Below are positions 1 through 5,207 of a stretch of DNA of 6,504 bases, piece after piece (position 1 is the stretch's first letter; the number at the start of each line of letters is the position of its first letter). The stretch comes from Candidatus Dadabacteria bacterium (lineage in GTDB: Bacteria > Desulfobacterota_D > UBA1144 > Nemesobacterales > UBA2774): contig JAGVLR010000076.1 in NCBI GenBank assembly GCA_020054175.1, positions 1-6,504 of the forward strand, written 5' to 3'. A model generated the notes under the pieces. It was not told where the DNA came from and made no database searches. It saw only the letters and a program-made list of their open reading frames with translations. A program made the position numbers and the translations under genes.

Positions 1-1
1 G

Positions 2-358
2 CCCATAACCGAGGCTACTCTCGTAGTTCAGGTAGACGGCGTAGTCGAGCACACGGCAGCCGAAGGAAACGGCCCCGTGCACGCGCTCGACCAGGGCCTC
101 CGTAAGGCGCTCGAAAAGTTCTACCCGAACCTCCGCGAAGTGCGCCTCAAGGATTATAGAGTCAGGGTCCTCGCCGCCAAGCACGGGACAGATGCAGTAG
201 TGCGCGTTCTCATAGAATCCGGCGACGGCGACAGCGACTGGAGCACGGTAGGCGTATCGCAGAACATCGTCGAAGCGAGCCTGAAAGCCCTCGTCGACAG
301 CATCGACTACAAGATCCTGAAAGACGAAGCGCACCGCGCCGCCAAAGCCCGAGGCTAG
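2..358 (+). CDS. cimA: (R)-citramalate synthase, C-terminal regulatory domain (partial)
   Basis: The frame is open from the left edge and ends in TAG at 356-358. About 118 residues are present; the N-terminal TIM-barrel catalytic part lies outside the window. What remains is the LeuA-type dimer/allosteric domain. The run TEATLVVQVDGVVEHTAAEG, followed by NGPVHALDQGLRKAL, is its conserved entry. The later DYRVRVL, VRVLIES, WSTVGVS and NIVEASLKALVDSIDYK blocks are typical of the citramalate synthase branch rather than of 2-isopropylmalate synthase proper. The family condenses pyruvate with acetyl-CoA to (R)-citramalate, the first step of the threonine-independent route to isoleucine. This domain normally binds the feedback inhibitor isoleucine. 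The gene runs toward the YIP1 pair, so the two units are convergent. The GTG at 77 is an internal codon, not a start. The family is secure; CimA versus LeuA is a strong motif-based inference. Confidence 0.9.
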   Translation, partial: PITEATLVVQVDGVVEHTAAEGNGPVHALDQGLRKALEKFYPNLREVRLKDYRVRVLAAKHGTDAVVRVLIESGDGDSDWSTVGVSQNIVEASLKALVDSIDYKILKDEAHRAAKARG

Positions 359-372
359 CGGACCACGTCCGC
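358..372. repeat. 15-nt hairpin at the end of cimA
   Basis: A perfect inverted repeat, GCGGAC-CAC-GTCCGC (6-bp stem, 3-nt loop), begins on the last base of the cimA stop codon. It could end cimA transcription or protect the transcript's 3' end. No T-run follows (AGGAAATC), so it is not a standard intrinsic terminator. It shares its 6-3-6 shape with hairpins at 458-472, 471-485 and 885-899. Confidence 0.45.
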
Positions 373-457
373 AGGAAATCGATGTAGCATCGACCGTGCG
401 ATTACGGACCAACGCGCAACAGGCAATTCAATTCTAATCACTCGCTACGATCGAAAA

Positions 458-485
458 GCACACTTCGTGTGCGGAGAGCCTCCGC
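458..485. repeat. Two overlapping perfect hairpins
   Basis: GCACAC-TTC-GTGTGC (458-472) and GCGGAG-AGC-CTCCGC (471-485) are both perfect 6-bp stems with 3-nt loops, and they share the GC at 471-472. They therefore cannot both close fully. Ten bases later comes CGCAGCAAT, and the same CGCAGCAAT also closes the right arm of the hairpin at 885-899. This hints that the two places belong to one repeat family. No function is evident. Confidence 0.6.
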
Positions 486-511
486 AGGCAAACGACGCAG
501 CAATTTTAATC

Positions 512-553
512 CGTCATTGCGAGGAAGCGCCTTTCGCGACCGCGGCAATCTTT
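512..553. repeat. GTCATTGCGAGG-type dispersed repeat
   Basis: The segment starts CGTCATTGCGAGGAAGCG and ends GCGGCAATCTTT, with ATTGC (516-520) pairing with GCAAT (545-549). This wording matches a well-known class of short palindromic repeats scattered between genes in many delta-proteobacterial and Nitrospirota-like genomes. The assignment rests on recognising the pattern; copy number in this genome cannot be seen here. Confidence 0.6.
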
Positions 554-577
554 CTTAATCCGCCATCCTTATAGTTC

Positions 578-656
578 GTCATTCTGAACTACGATTTCGA
601 GCGAGTGAGGAATCACCGCATTTCTGTCATTCCCGAATGCTTGTATCGGGAATCCA
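578..656. repeat. GTCATT/ATTCCCGA repeat, copy 1
   Basis: The core at 591-656 is the first copy of a 66-bp direct repeat whose second copy is at 744-809. The two match at 62 of 66 positions and their last 35 bases are identical. The core contains a perfect 8-bp inverted repeat, ATTCCCGA (629-636) and TCGGGAAT (646-653), with a 9-nt loop. A GTCATTCTGAAC lead-in at 578-589 belongs to the same widespread repeat style. Confidence 0.8.
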
Positions 657-684
657 GCCTTTTCATCCTTTGCTTTCGTCTTTC

Positions 685-720
685 ATTCCCCCTTAGGAAA
701 AGGGGGGTACGGGGGGATTT
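685..720. repeat. C-tract/G-tract palindromic repeat
   Basis: Reads ATTCCCCCTTAGGAAAAGG and then two runs of six G (702-707 and 711-716) before ATTT. The C5 run at 688-692 can pair with either G6 run, giving two alternative hairpins. The pattern matches a common intergenic repeat class (…CCCCCTTT…AAAGGGGG…GGGGATTT) of environmental bacteria. It sits between the two 66-bp repeat copies. Confidence 0.65.
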
Positions 721-733
721 AATCTTTTCGCTT

Positions 734-809
734 GTCATTCCCAACGATTTCGAGCGAGCCAGGAATCACCACAGTTCTGTCATTCCCGAATGCTTGTATC
801 GGGAATCCA
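734..809. repeat. GTCATT/ATTCCCGA repeat, copy 2
   Basis: The core at 744-809 is the second copy of the 66-bp direct repeat, 153 bp downstream of the first. It differs at two adjacent positions in GCGAGCCAGG, one in AATCACCACA and one at the base before TTCTGTCATT. The 8-bp inverted repeat is intact (782-789 with 799-806). The lead-in GTCATTCCCAACG is shorter than in copy 1. Confidence 0.8.
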
Positions 810-815
810 TTCTTT

Positions 816-852
816 AATCTGTCATCCCGAATCAAGTTCAGAATGACAGATT
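816..852. repeat. GTCATCCCGAATC palindromic repeat
   Basis: AATCTGTCAT (816-825) and ATGACAGATT (843-852) form a perfect 10-bp stem around CCCGAATCAAGTTCAGA. This is the familiar GTCATTCTGAACTTGATTCGGGATGACA type of dispersed repeat. It follows copy 2 of the 66-bp repeat almost directly. Confidence 0.7.
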
Positions 853-884
853 GTATTCTCGGCCAGATCATACAATTGCAAGCC

Positions 885-1067
885 GCTGCGCGGCGCAGCA
901 ATACCTCTCCGGGCCGTCAAAATTGGCGTTAAAAAAATCGAGTGCATGAGCGTTAAAAATCTTATCAGGGGCTGGGGTGGGTATAAGATTTAGCGAAGGC
1001 ACGAAGATTTTTAGCACAATTTTGCCCCGGCCCGTGACTTTTGCTACTTTTGGTCGAGCAAAAGTAG
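885..1067. repeat. Nested (concentric) inverted-repeat element
   Basis: Outer arms at 910-935 and 1008-1034 are imperfect inverted copies: CGGGCCG, CAAAATTG and TAAAAA are shared in order, with small bulges. Inside lies a perfect 9-bp stem, AAATCTTAT (957-965) and ATAAGATTT (983-991). Its 17-nt loop is G-rich (GGGGCTGGGGTGGG at 968-981). Both palindromes centre near 972-974. A second stem is possible, TAAAAATCTT (954-963) with AAGATTTTTA (1004-1013), and excludes the inner one. The element is flanked by the hairpins GCTGCG-CGG-CGCAGC (885-899) and CTACTTTTG-GTCGAG-CAAAAGTAG (1044-1067). It could be a MITE-like or REP-doublet repeat; no transposase is nearby. Confidence 0.6.
1044..1067. terminator. 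9-bp hairpin downstream of the YIP1 genes, possible terminator
   Basis: CTACTTTTG (1044-1052) and CAAAAGTAG (1059-1067) form a perfect 9-bp stem with a 6-nt loop. It is the first strong hairpin after the YIP1 stop (1133) in the leftward direction. No clean U-tract follows on either strand, so termination is only a possibility; it may simply be the edge of the neighbouring repeat element. Confidence 0.3.
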
Positions 1068-1132
1068 AAGCCGTTCGCCTTTTGTTTGTAATCTATTTTT
1101 TAAAACTGGACTCCCAATAAATACACCATGCC

Positions 1133-1663
1133 TCACGACCACGCAGGCTTCGGCAGCCCGAACGCAAAAAACAATATAACGTAAAGCAGCCAATAGGTTA
1201 TAAGCCCGACGACGCAAACCCATATCGCGTTCCAGGTGCTCCTGAAATCCAGCGCCTGCCTGACGGCGACAATCATCGCCGAAAGCGTCCACACCCATAC
1301 GATGAGAAATACTATCGCCGTCAGATGTGGCACGCTAGCGAAAACCCTGAACATCCCCGGCGCGCTCGCGAACCCGAGGACCCGCATGATCTCCCACTGG
1401 TCGCTCCGCGTTTCAGACTCCGGGAAGAGCTTCGTGCCGATAATGTATATGAGAAACGAAAGCAGTATCCAGAGTACGAAATTGGTTACAGTGCTGACTA
1501 CGAGGCCGACGTAATCCCCGACGTTATACGCGTAAAGCCCGCGCGACAGGCTCGCCAGCAGGACGACGAGCGCAGCCTGCCACATCGCGCGCTTGTCGTG
1601 CTCGATTTCCTCGTAAACGGCCGGATCGAGGAGAAGCGCCCTTATAACCCTCTTAATAAACAC
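1133..1663 (-). CDS. YIP1-family integral membrane protein
   Basis: 176 residues, mostly hydrophobic, with about five membrane segments (roughly 26-46, 52-76, 95-110, 114-137 and 143-169). The opening (IRALLLDPAVYEEIEHD) precedes the first segment. The YIIGTKLF, GFASAPG and IVAVRQALDF blocks match bacterial YIP1-domain proteins, which sit in the inner membrane and have no settled function. The start is GTG at 1663; upstream in-frame codons offer no other start. A purine-rich GGGAGAGGG lies some 10 bases upstream, an unremarkable ribosome site. The gene follows a paralogue on the same strand with a 92-bp gap that holds a 10-bp palindrome (GTTCATGAAC, 1725-1734) but no clear promoter. It may be co-transcribed with the paralogue. 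This copy is intact. Family call good, role unknown. Confidence 0.8.
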   Translation of the reverse strand: MFIKRVIRALLLDPAVYEEIEHDKRAMWQAALVVLLASLSRGLYAYNVGDYVGLVVSTVTNFVLWILLSFLIYIIGTKLFPESETRSDQWEIMRVLGFASAPGMFRVFASVPHLTAIVFLIVWVWTLSAMIVAVRQALDFRSTWNAIWVCVVGLITYWLLYVILFFAFGLPKPAWS

Positions 1664-1755
1664 AGATGAATACCCTCTCCCGATGAAAAAAAGTTAGACG
1701 AATCCCGGCCCCCCTCCATCCACCGTTCATGAACATTAAGATGCTTTATCCGCCG

Positions 1756-2298
1756 TCAGGATGCGCCGGGCGTCATATGCTCCGTGCCTATAATGCCGGC
1801 AAGCACAACCGCGATTATGATATAGACGACGAATCCAATCGCGCAGACTCCGACAGCCCTCCACGTGCTCGTGTAATCGAGCGCCTGCCGGACGGCGATA
1901 ACCATTGCGATGAACCCCCAGATGCCCACGATCAGCGCCACGAACTGCCCCAGAAATGGTATTACGCCGAGTATGTTAAGTATGCCCGGGGAGCTCGCAA
2001 ACCCTATCGTACGCATCATCTCGCCGAGGTCGGTCTTCGTCTCGGGCGTCGGCAGGAGCTTCGTCCCGATAATGTATGTCAGGAAAGCCCAGATGACCTA
2101 CGCCACCAGAGAGAGCAGCGCCGTCGTCACTATCCCTCCGGCGCCAAGCTCGTCAACGGCTCCTATTCCGGCCGCGACGCTGGAAAGAAGAACCACTACC
2201 GCCGCCTGTCCCAGCGCGCTCTTATCCGCCTCGACTTCCTCGTAGAGACTCACGTCCAGCTTGGCGGCCCTTATCATACGGTTGACTAAACTTGCCAT
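1756..2298 (-). pseudogene. YIP1-family membrane protein interrupted by in-frame TAG
   Basis: A paralogue of the neighbouring YIP1 gene, 180 codons long, with TAG as codon 67 (2098-2100). The frame is the same on both sides of the stop, so there is no frameshift. The N-terminal piece holds RMIRAAKLDVSLYEEVEADK and the first membrane segment. The C-terminal piece holds YIIGTKLL, GFASSPG, VIAVRQALDY and STWRAV, matching the intact gene block for block. Counting back from YIIGT, the TAG falls opposite Trp65 of the paralogue, so a single G-to-A change (TGG to TAG) explains it. The start is ATG at 2298, fixed by AAGGAGGT at 2304-2311 with 6-base spacing; an upstream ATG at 2316 overlaps that site. 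The gene could be a recent pseudogene, a sequencing error or a read-through gene. cimA in this window ends at TAG, which argues against general amber recoding. Confidence 0.8.
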
Positions 2299-2303
2299 CT
2301 CGC

Positions 2304-2311
2304 ACCTCCTT
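2304..2311 (-). promoter_or_regulatory. Perfect Shine-Dalgarno of the interrupted YIP1 gene
   Basis: AAGGAGGT on the minus strand, with AGGAGG six bases before ATG at 2298. It selects that start over the in-frame ATG at 2316. It is among the strongest ribosome sites in the window, which is striking for a gene carrying a stop codon. Confidence 0.8.
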
Positions 2312-2330
2312 TTCATTTACTGATACGCCA

Positions 2331-2359
2331 ATAATAAATCGTTCGGGGCTTATCGTCAA
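2331..2359 (-). promoter_or_regulatory. Sigma70-type promoter for the YIP1 pair
   Basis: On the minus strand TTGACG (2354-2359) and TATTAT (2331-2336) are separated by exactly 17 bp. Each hexamer is one base from consensus. Transcription would start near 2324, leaving a leader of about 26 nt that carries the AAGGAGGT site. It lies wholly in the 79-bp gap after the fusion enzyme gene, so the YIP1 pair probably has its own transcript. Confidence 0.65.
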
Positions 2360-2377
2360 AGGAACGGCGAAATTATC

Positions 2378-4006
2378 TCAGGCGCGTCTTCGCGGCCTGA
2401 CGGCCTCTGTGAAAAAGTCGAGGAACCGGCCCACAGATTTAGGATCGTACTCGCCCATGAGGGCAATCTGCATCCAGTTTTTGCGGACGAGATACGGGCT
2501 CCTCCAGTTGAGGAAATATCCGGACTTTTCGAGCTCGGGGCCAAGCTCTTCGGATGTGACTTCGCCCGGAAGGGCTATCGTTACGAGCGCCGGGGATTCG
2601 TGCCCCTCGGGCGCGACGACATGCAATCCCGACTGACGGAGACGCAGCCGGACGAACGCCGACAGCTCTTTTATGGAGCCGTAGCGCGCGCTCCATGCAG
2701 CCTCGCCGGCGAGCGCTTCGCGGAGGGCATAGAGCATGTTGGACGATACCGTAAACGGCGGCCCTTCGGATTCTTCGTAGAGCGCAAGGTCGAGATAGCG
2801 CGGGAGCTTCCCGGACGGCGGTAGGCCCAACTCACCGTGAAAGACGAACGAGAGGCCGGCGTATGAACGTATCCCCTTCCCGCTCGTTCCCGTCGCCATG
2901 TAGACGCCCGCGAGATCGAGCGGCACAGTGCCGAGCGAGCTTATGCAGTCGAGGCAGAGTTTCACGCCCCGCGTGGTGCATATATTTTTCAGAGTTTCGA
3001 CGTCGTTCAGTACGCCCGTCGACGTTTCGGAGTGGACAGCCCAGAGCCATCTTGTATTGGACGCGGCATCGAGCGCGCCTTCTATCTCGGAGCGGGAAAA
3101 AGTCTCCCCCCACCCTTTCCGGAGTATTTCGAAGCTGAGTCCGAGACGCCGCGCGTGATCGACCAGACGCTCGCCGAACTCGCCGTTCGAAAGAACGAGC
3201 CCATGCCCTTCTTCGAGCGAGAGCCGCGACGCGACGGCGTCGTTCGCGAGCGTTCCCGAGCCCATGAGAATAGAAGCACGCGATGCGTTCACGAGCGCCG
3301 AGAGCTTACGTCTCACATCCTCGAAGGCTGTGACGAAATCCCCCGACCTGTGCGAGAGCGTCTTGTCCGCCATCGCTTTTCTCACGGCTGGCGCAACGTC
3401 CACAGGCCCGGGCAGGAAATTAAGCGGCGTCTTCCCGCCCGGGTCCGCCGCTCCCGTCATCCTCGAAAGTAGCCGCGTGCCTGCCTTCATACGGTAGTAG
3501 GGCTCGGGAGTGAGGTACATGGGCTGGTAAAGCGCGCCTTCAGTGCCGACGCGAGGGCCGAAGGGGGCGAATCCTAGATTCGTGTAGAGTTTTTCTCGCT
3601 CGACGTTGGCCGAAATGAGGGCGATGTCGTACCCGCCCTCCTCGCACCAGGAGGCGAGCGACGCGAAGAGGCCTAGAACGACCTTCCTGTTGCGCCTGTC
3701 CTTCTTTACGGAGAGGAGCCTTATCTCGCAGGCCGACCTGAACGGCGGCAGGTGCGAATCGAGGTCCGGGATCTTCCGGTCGAGAGAGAACGGCCGCCTG
3801 TCCCTCACGGCAAGCATCCCGACCAGCTCCCCGGAGTCGAGGCATATGAGATATGTATTTTCTTCGTGGAATTTATCGACGAGCGACCTTTCGTCGTTTT
3901 TATCGTGCTGCGGTATTTCTTCGGCGAAGGTCTCGTAATTGAGCGCGTGAATCTGTTCGAACTCGCCCTTCTCGGAAGCTATTTTAAACTGAAGCCCGTC
4001 GCTCAT
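2378..4006 (-). CDS. GNAT-like acyltransferase fused to class V PLP-dependent aminotransferase
   Basis: A 542-residue two-domain protein, probably cytoplasmic. Residues about 5-165 resemble the GNAT fold of the autoinducer-synthase/FeeM-like group. CEIRLLSVKKDRRNR (93-107) sits where these enzymes bind the acyl-CoA or acyl-ACP phosphopantetheine. LYTNLGFAPFG (140-150) is the usual GNAT end motif. Residues about 193-535 are a class V (fold type I) aminotransferase: FLPGPVDVAP (197-206), SHRS (218-221), GSGT (249-252), HSETSTG (325-331), Asp353 in CLDCISS for the PLP pyridine nitrogen, and Lys377 in ATGTSGKG as the Schiff-base lysine. Where alanine-glyoxylate and 2-aminoethylphosphonate transaminases have RIG(L/H)xG with the carboxylate-binding Arg, this protein has MQIALMG (512-518), so Gln513 replaces Arg. 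The substrate is unknown. A linked step, making an amine and then N-acylating it, is inference. ATG at 4006 has AGGG nine bases upstream. Confidence 0.85.
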   Translation of the reverse strand: MSDGLQFKIASEKGEFEQIHALNYETFAEEIPQHDKNDERSLVDKFHEENTYLICLDSGELVGMLAVRDRRPFSLDRKIPDLDSHLPPFRSACEIRLLSVKKDRRNRKVVLGLFASLASWCEEGGYDIALISANVEREKLYTNLGFAPFGPRVGTEGALYQPMYLTPEPYYRMKAGTRLLSRMTGAADPGGKTPLNFLPGPVDVAPAVRKAMADKTLSHRSGDFVTAFEDVRRKLSALVNASRASILMGSGTLANDAVASRLSLEEGHGLVLSNGEFGERLVDHARRLGLSFEILRKGWGETFSRSEIEGALDAASNTRWLWAVHSETSTGVLNDVETLKNICTTRGVKLCLDCISSLGTVPLDLAGVYMATGTSGKGIRSYAGLSFVFHGELGLPPSGKLPRYLDLALYEESEGPPFTVSSNMLYALREALAGEAAWSARYGSIKELSAFVRLRLRQSGLHVVAPEGHESPALVTIALPGEVTSEELGPELEKSGYFLNWRSPYLVRKNWMQIALMGEYDPKSVGRFLDFFTEAVRPRRRA

Positions 4007-4044
4007 CTCGTCACACCCTGCCTGCTGCAGTATAAAAAAATAAC

Positions 4045-4073
4045 ATTATACTCGGCAGAGACAATATGCCCGT
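4045..4073 (-). promoter_or_regulatory. Candidate promoter for the fusion enzyme gene
   Basis: A perfect TATAAT is present on the minus strand at 4045-4050, some 39 bp before the ATG at 4006, in an AT-rich patch. The base run 17 bp upstream (ACGGGC, 4068-4073) is a poor -35, so the promoter may need an activator or another sigma factor. AGTATAA and TTATACT arms around the site form a weak AT hairpin (4029-4052). Confidence 0.4.
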
Positions 4074-4120
4074 AACGACAGGCCGTTTTGAGCAGGAATT
4101 TAAAGGGCTTAACCGGGAAC

Positions 4121-4531
4121 TCACTCCAGGAATCTCTCTCTCACTTCCGGCCCGGGGATCATGCATTCGTCTTTCTTGCCGAACCACTTGTAGCGGTTTC
4201 GCGCGATGAAATCGTAAACGGCGTCTCTCACAAACGCGGGGACTGCGATGAATGCGTATGCGATGCTCCACAGGCCGCCCAGCCTCCGCCACAGCCTGAG
4301 CGCTGCTTCGGATTTGGTGTAAAGCTTACCGTCCTCGATGAGTATGAACGAGTCGAGGTAGTTTTCCCGAACGCCGTGTTTTTCGAGGAGCGACTTTGCG
4401 GACTCCGACTGGAAAGGCGCGAACCTGAATATGCCCCGCGTATCGCGCTTTATAATGAACGCCACCACGGAGCTGCAGTAATTGCATACGCCGTCGAATA
4501 TCACTATCGGGTGCGGCGAGCCTTCAGTCAT
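4121..4531 (-). CDS. DCC-family thiol-disulfide oxidoreductase-like protein
   Basis: 136 residues from ATG at 4531. The N-terminal VIFDGVCNYCSSVV carries the DxxCxxC signature of the DCC (DUF393) family, here Asp13, Cys16 and Cys19. This is a short thioredoxin-like protein thought to act in thiol-disulfide exchange, with substrates unknown. The mid-region (FAPFQSESAKSLLEKHG) and C-terminal (IARNRYKWFGKKDEC) blocks are typical of the family. Residues 85-103 (GGLWSIAYAFIAVPAFVRD) are hydrophobic. An in-frame GTG at 4573 would add 14 residues, but that GTG lies in a 12-bp sequence duplicated from the end of the previous gene and the added residues look non-conserved. Both starts have only weak ribosome sites. 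It is the third gene of a likely operon with the secreted protein and the BI-1 protein upstream. No clear terminator follows. Confidence 0.85.
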   Translation of the reverse strand: MTEGSPHPIVIFDGVCNYCSSVVAFIIKRDTRGIFRFAPFQSESAKSLLEKHGVRENYLDSFILIEDGKLYTKSEAALRLWRRLGGLWSIAYAFIAVPAFVRDAVYDFIARNRYKWFGKKDECMIPGPEVRERFLE

Positions 4532-4603
4532 GGGATAAAGTGTACCTGTCCCTGCCGGACGAGGCCCGCTCACTGCCGCTTTAATCGCCTTTCGGCGTCC
4601 CGC

Positions 4604-5170
4604 TCACTGCTGCGGCTGCGCCCGTGGCTGTGGCTGCGCCGGCTGCTGGTTTTTCGTGATGACCGGAAGGACGACATACCAGTTGCCCTTGTCCTGCATG
4701 ACGGCATCGATGGTGATAGGAGCCTTCCCCTTTTTCACCACATCCTTTCCGTCTTCCTTAACCGTTGCCTCGACTTCGCCGACCAGTATAAGGAAGTCCG
4801 TCGGGGCGACCGGGAAATACATCGTAACAGCGCCGAACGTGAGCGTCTTCGATGCGGCGTTATAGTCGGGGATGTCCTTAACGGAATGCACGACGAATTC
4901 GTGGTCCTGCGGCACATCCGCGTTCAGCCAGTTCTGGAGCGTCTCTTCGAGCTTGGCCTCGTCGTTTTTCTTCATGTAGGCAACGACCTCTGGGTTGATG
5001 AGGGCGGTAAGGGCGTTTCGGTCCTTGGCCTTTATTCCCGCGACGAGCTTCTCGCCGAGAGCCTGCGGCGTAGGGGTTCCCTGTGCGAACGACTCGCCCG
5101 CCGAGCCGAAAAGGAATGCCGCCGCCATTAATATAAGCACTGCAGTTGTTGCAAGAATGTTGGATTTCAA
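4604..5170 (-). CDS. Secreted/periplasmic hypothetical protein, possibly NTF2-like
   Basis: 188 residues. Residues 1-29 form a Sec signal peptide: MKSN, a hydrophobic core LATTAVLILMAAAFLFG, and a probable signal-peptidase I site after SFA. There is no lipobox Cys. The mature part starts with helices (ALGEKLVAGIKAKDRNALTALINPEVVAYMKK), then beta strands ending in GNWYVVLPVI. This layout recalls small NTF2/SnoaL-like folds, but I do not recognise the family and would not assign a function. The last 14 residues (QQPAQPQPRAQPQQ) are a Pro/Gln tail. The start is TTG at 5170, supported by GGAGG (5177-5181) with 6-base spacing and no ATG nearby. It follows the BI-1 gene by 37 bp, so the two are probably co-transcribed. 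Confidence 0.75.
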   Translation of the reverse strand: MKSNILATTAVLILMAAAFLFGSAGESFAQGTPTPQALGEKLVAGIKAKDRNALTALINPEVVAYMKKNDEAKLEETLQNWLNADVPQDHEFVVHSVKDIPDYNAASKTLTFGAVTMYFPVAPTDFLILVGEVEATVKEDGKDVVKKGKAPITIDAVMQDKGNWYVVLPVITKNQQPAQPQPRAQPQQ

Positions 5171-5176
5171 ATTACG

Positions 5177-5181
5177 CCTCC
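5177..5181 (-). promoter_or_regulatory. Shine-Dalgarno deciding a TTG start
   Basis: GGAGG on the minus strand, six bases before TTG at 5170. The encoded signal peptide begins exactly there. The first in-frame ATG is codon 15, inside the hydrophobic core, and would destroy the signal peptide. Confidence 0.75.
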
Positions 5182-5207
5182 GGTTTGATTTTTTGATTTC
5201 GAATGAA

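Larger units (their letters stand above)
359..1132. other. Gene-free, repeat-packed region between convergent genes
   Basis: About 770 bp lie between the cimA stop and the stop of the YIP1 gene on the other strand. I find no believable gene here. The short open frames inside it translate repeat sequence, for example the peptide SVIPECLYRES twice. Instead the stretch is a string of short palindromes and duplicated elements, listed individually. Such elements collect between convergent genes, where they disturb neither promoters nor coding sequence. The order from left is: three hairpins, a GTCATTGCGAGG element, a 66-bp repeat copy, a G-tract element, the second 66-bp copy, a GTCATCCCGAATC element, and a nested inverted-repeat element. 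Confidence 0.85.

Noticed and set aside
591..809. Possible CRISPR array
   Set aside because: Only two copies with an 87-bp interval that is itself another repeat. No regular spacer length, third copy or cas gene.
605..932. Short open frames giving SVIPECLYRES-type peptides
   Set aside because: These are translations of the 66-bp palindromic repeats; the peptide repeats only because the DNA does. No ribosome site or conserved protein.
966..982. Canonical four-tract G-quadruplex
   Set aside because: Only three runs of three or more G are present (GGGG, GGGG, GGG), so a standard three-layer quadruplex cannot form; a two-layer form is possible but weak.
2098..2100. Pyrrolysine insertion at the TAG
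   Set aside because: The codon aligns with Trp in a membrane segment of a non-methyltransferase family, no PYLIS-like context is evident, and another gene here ends with TAG.
1729..2289. A 186-codon open frame on the plus strand opposite the broken YIP1 gene
   Set aside because: Its product is a charged, His/Arg-rich string with no family features. The minus strand shows family blocks, a promoter and a ribosome site, so the plus frame is a shadow despite being uninterrupted.
4068..4083. Intrinsic terminator after the DCC gene
   Set aside because: The hairpin GCCTGT-CGTT-ACGGGC on the minus strand has a G-T pair and no U-run after it, and it overlaps the candidate promoter region of the next gene.
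4088..5131. A 347-codon open frame on the plus strand
   Set aside because: It is antisense to the DCC and secreted-protein genes, which have clear motifs, a signal peptide and a ribosome site. The translated product is Arg-rich and low in recognisable pattern, a usual by-product of GC-biased codon use on the other strand.
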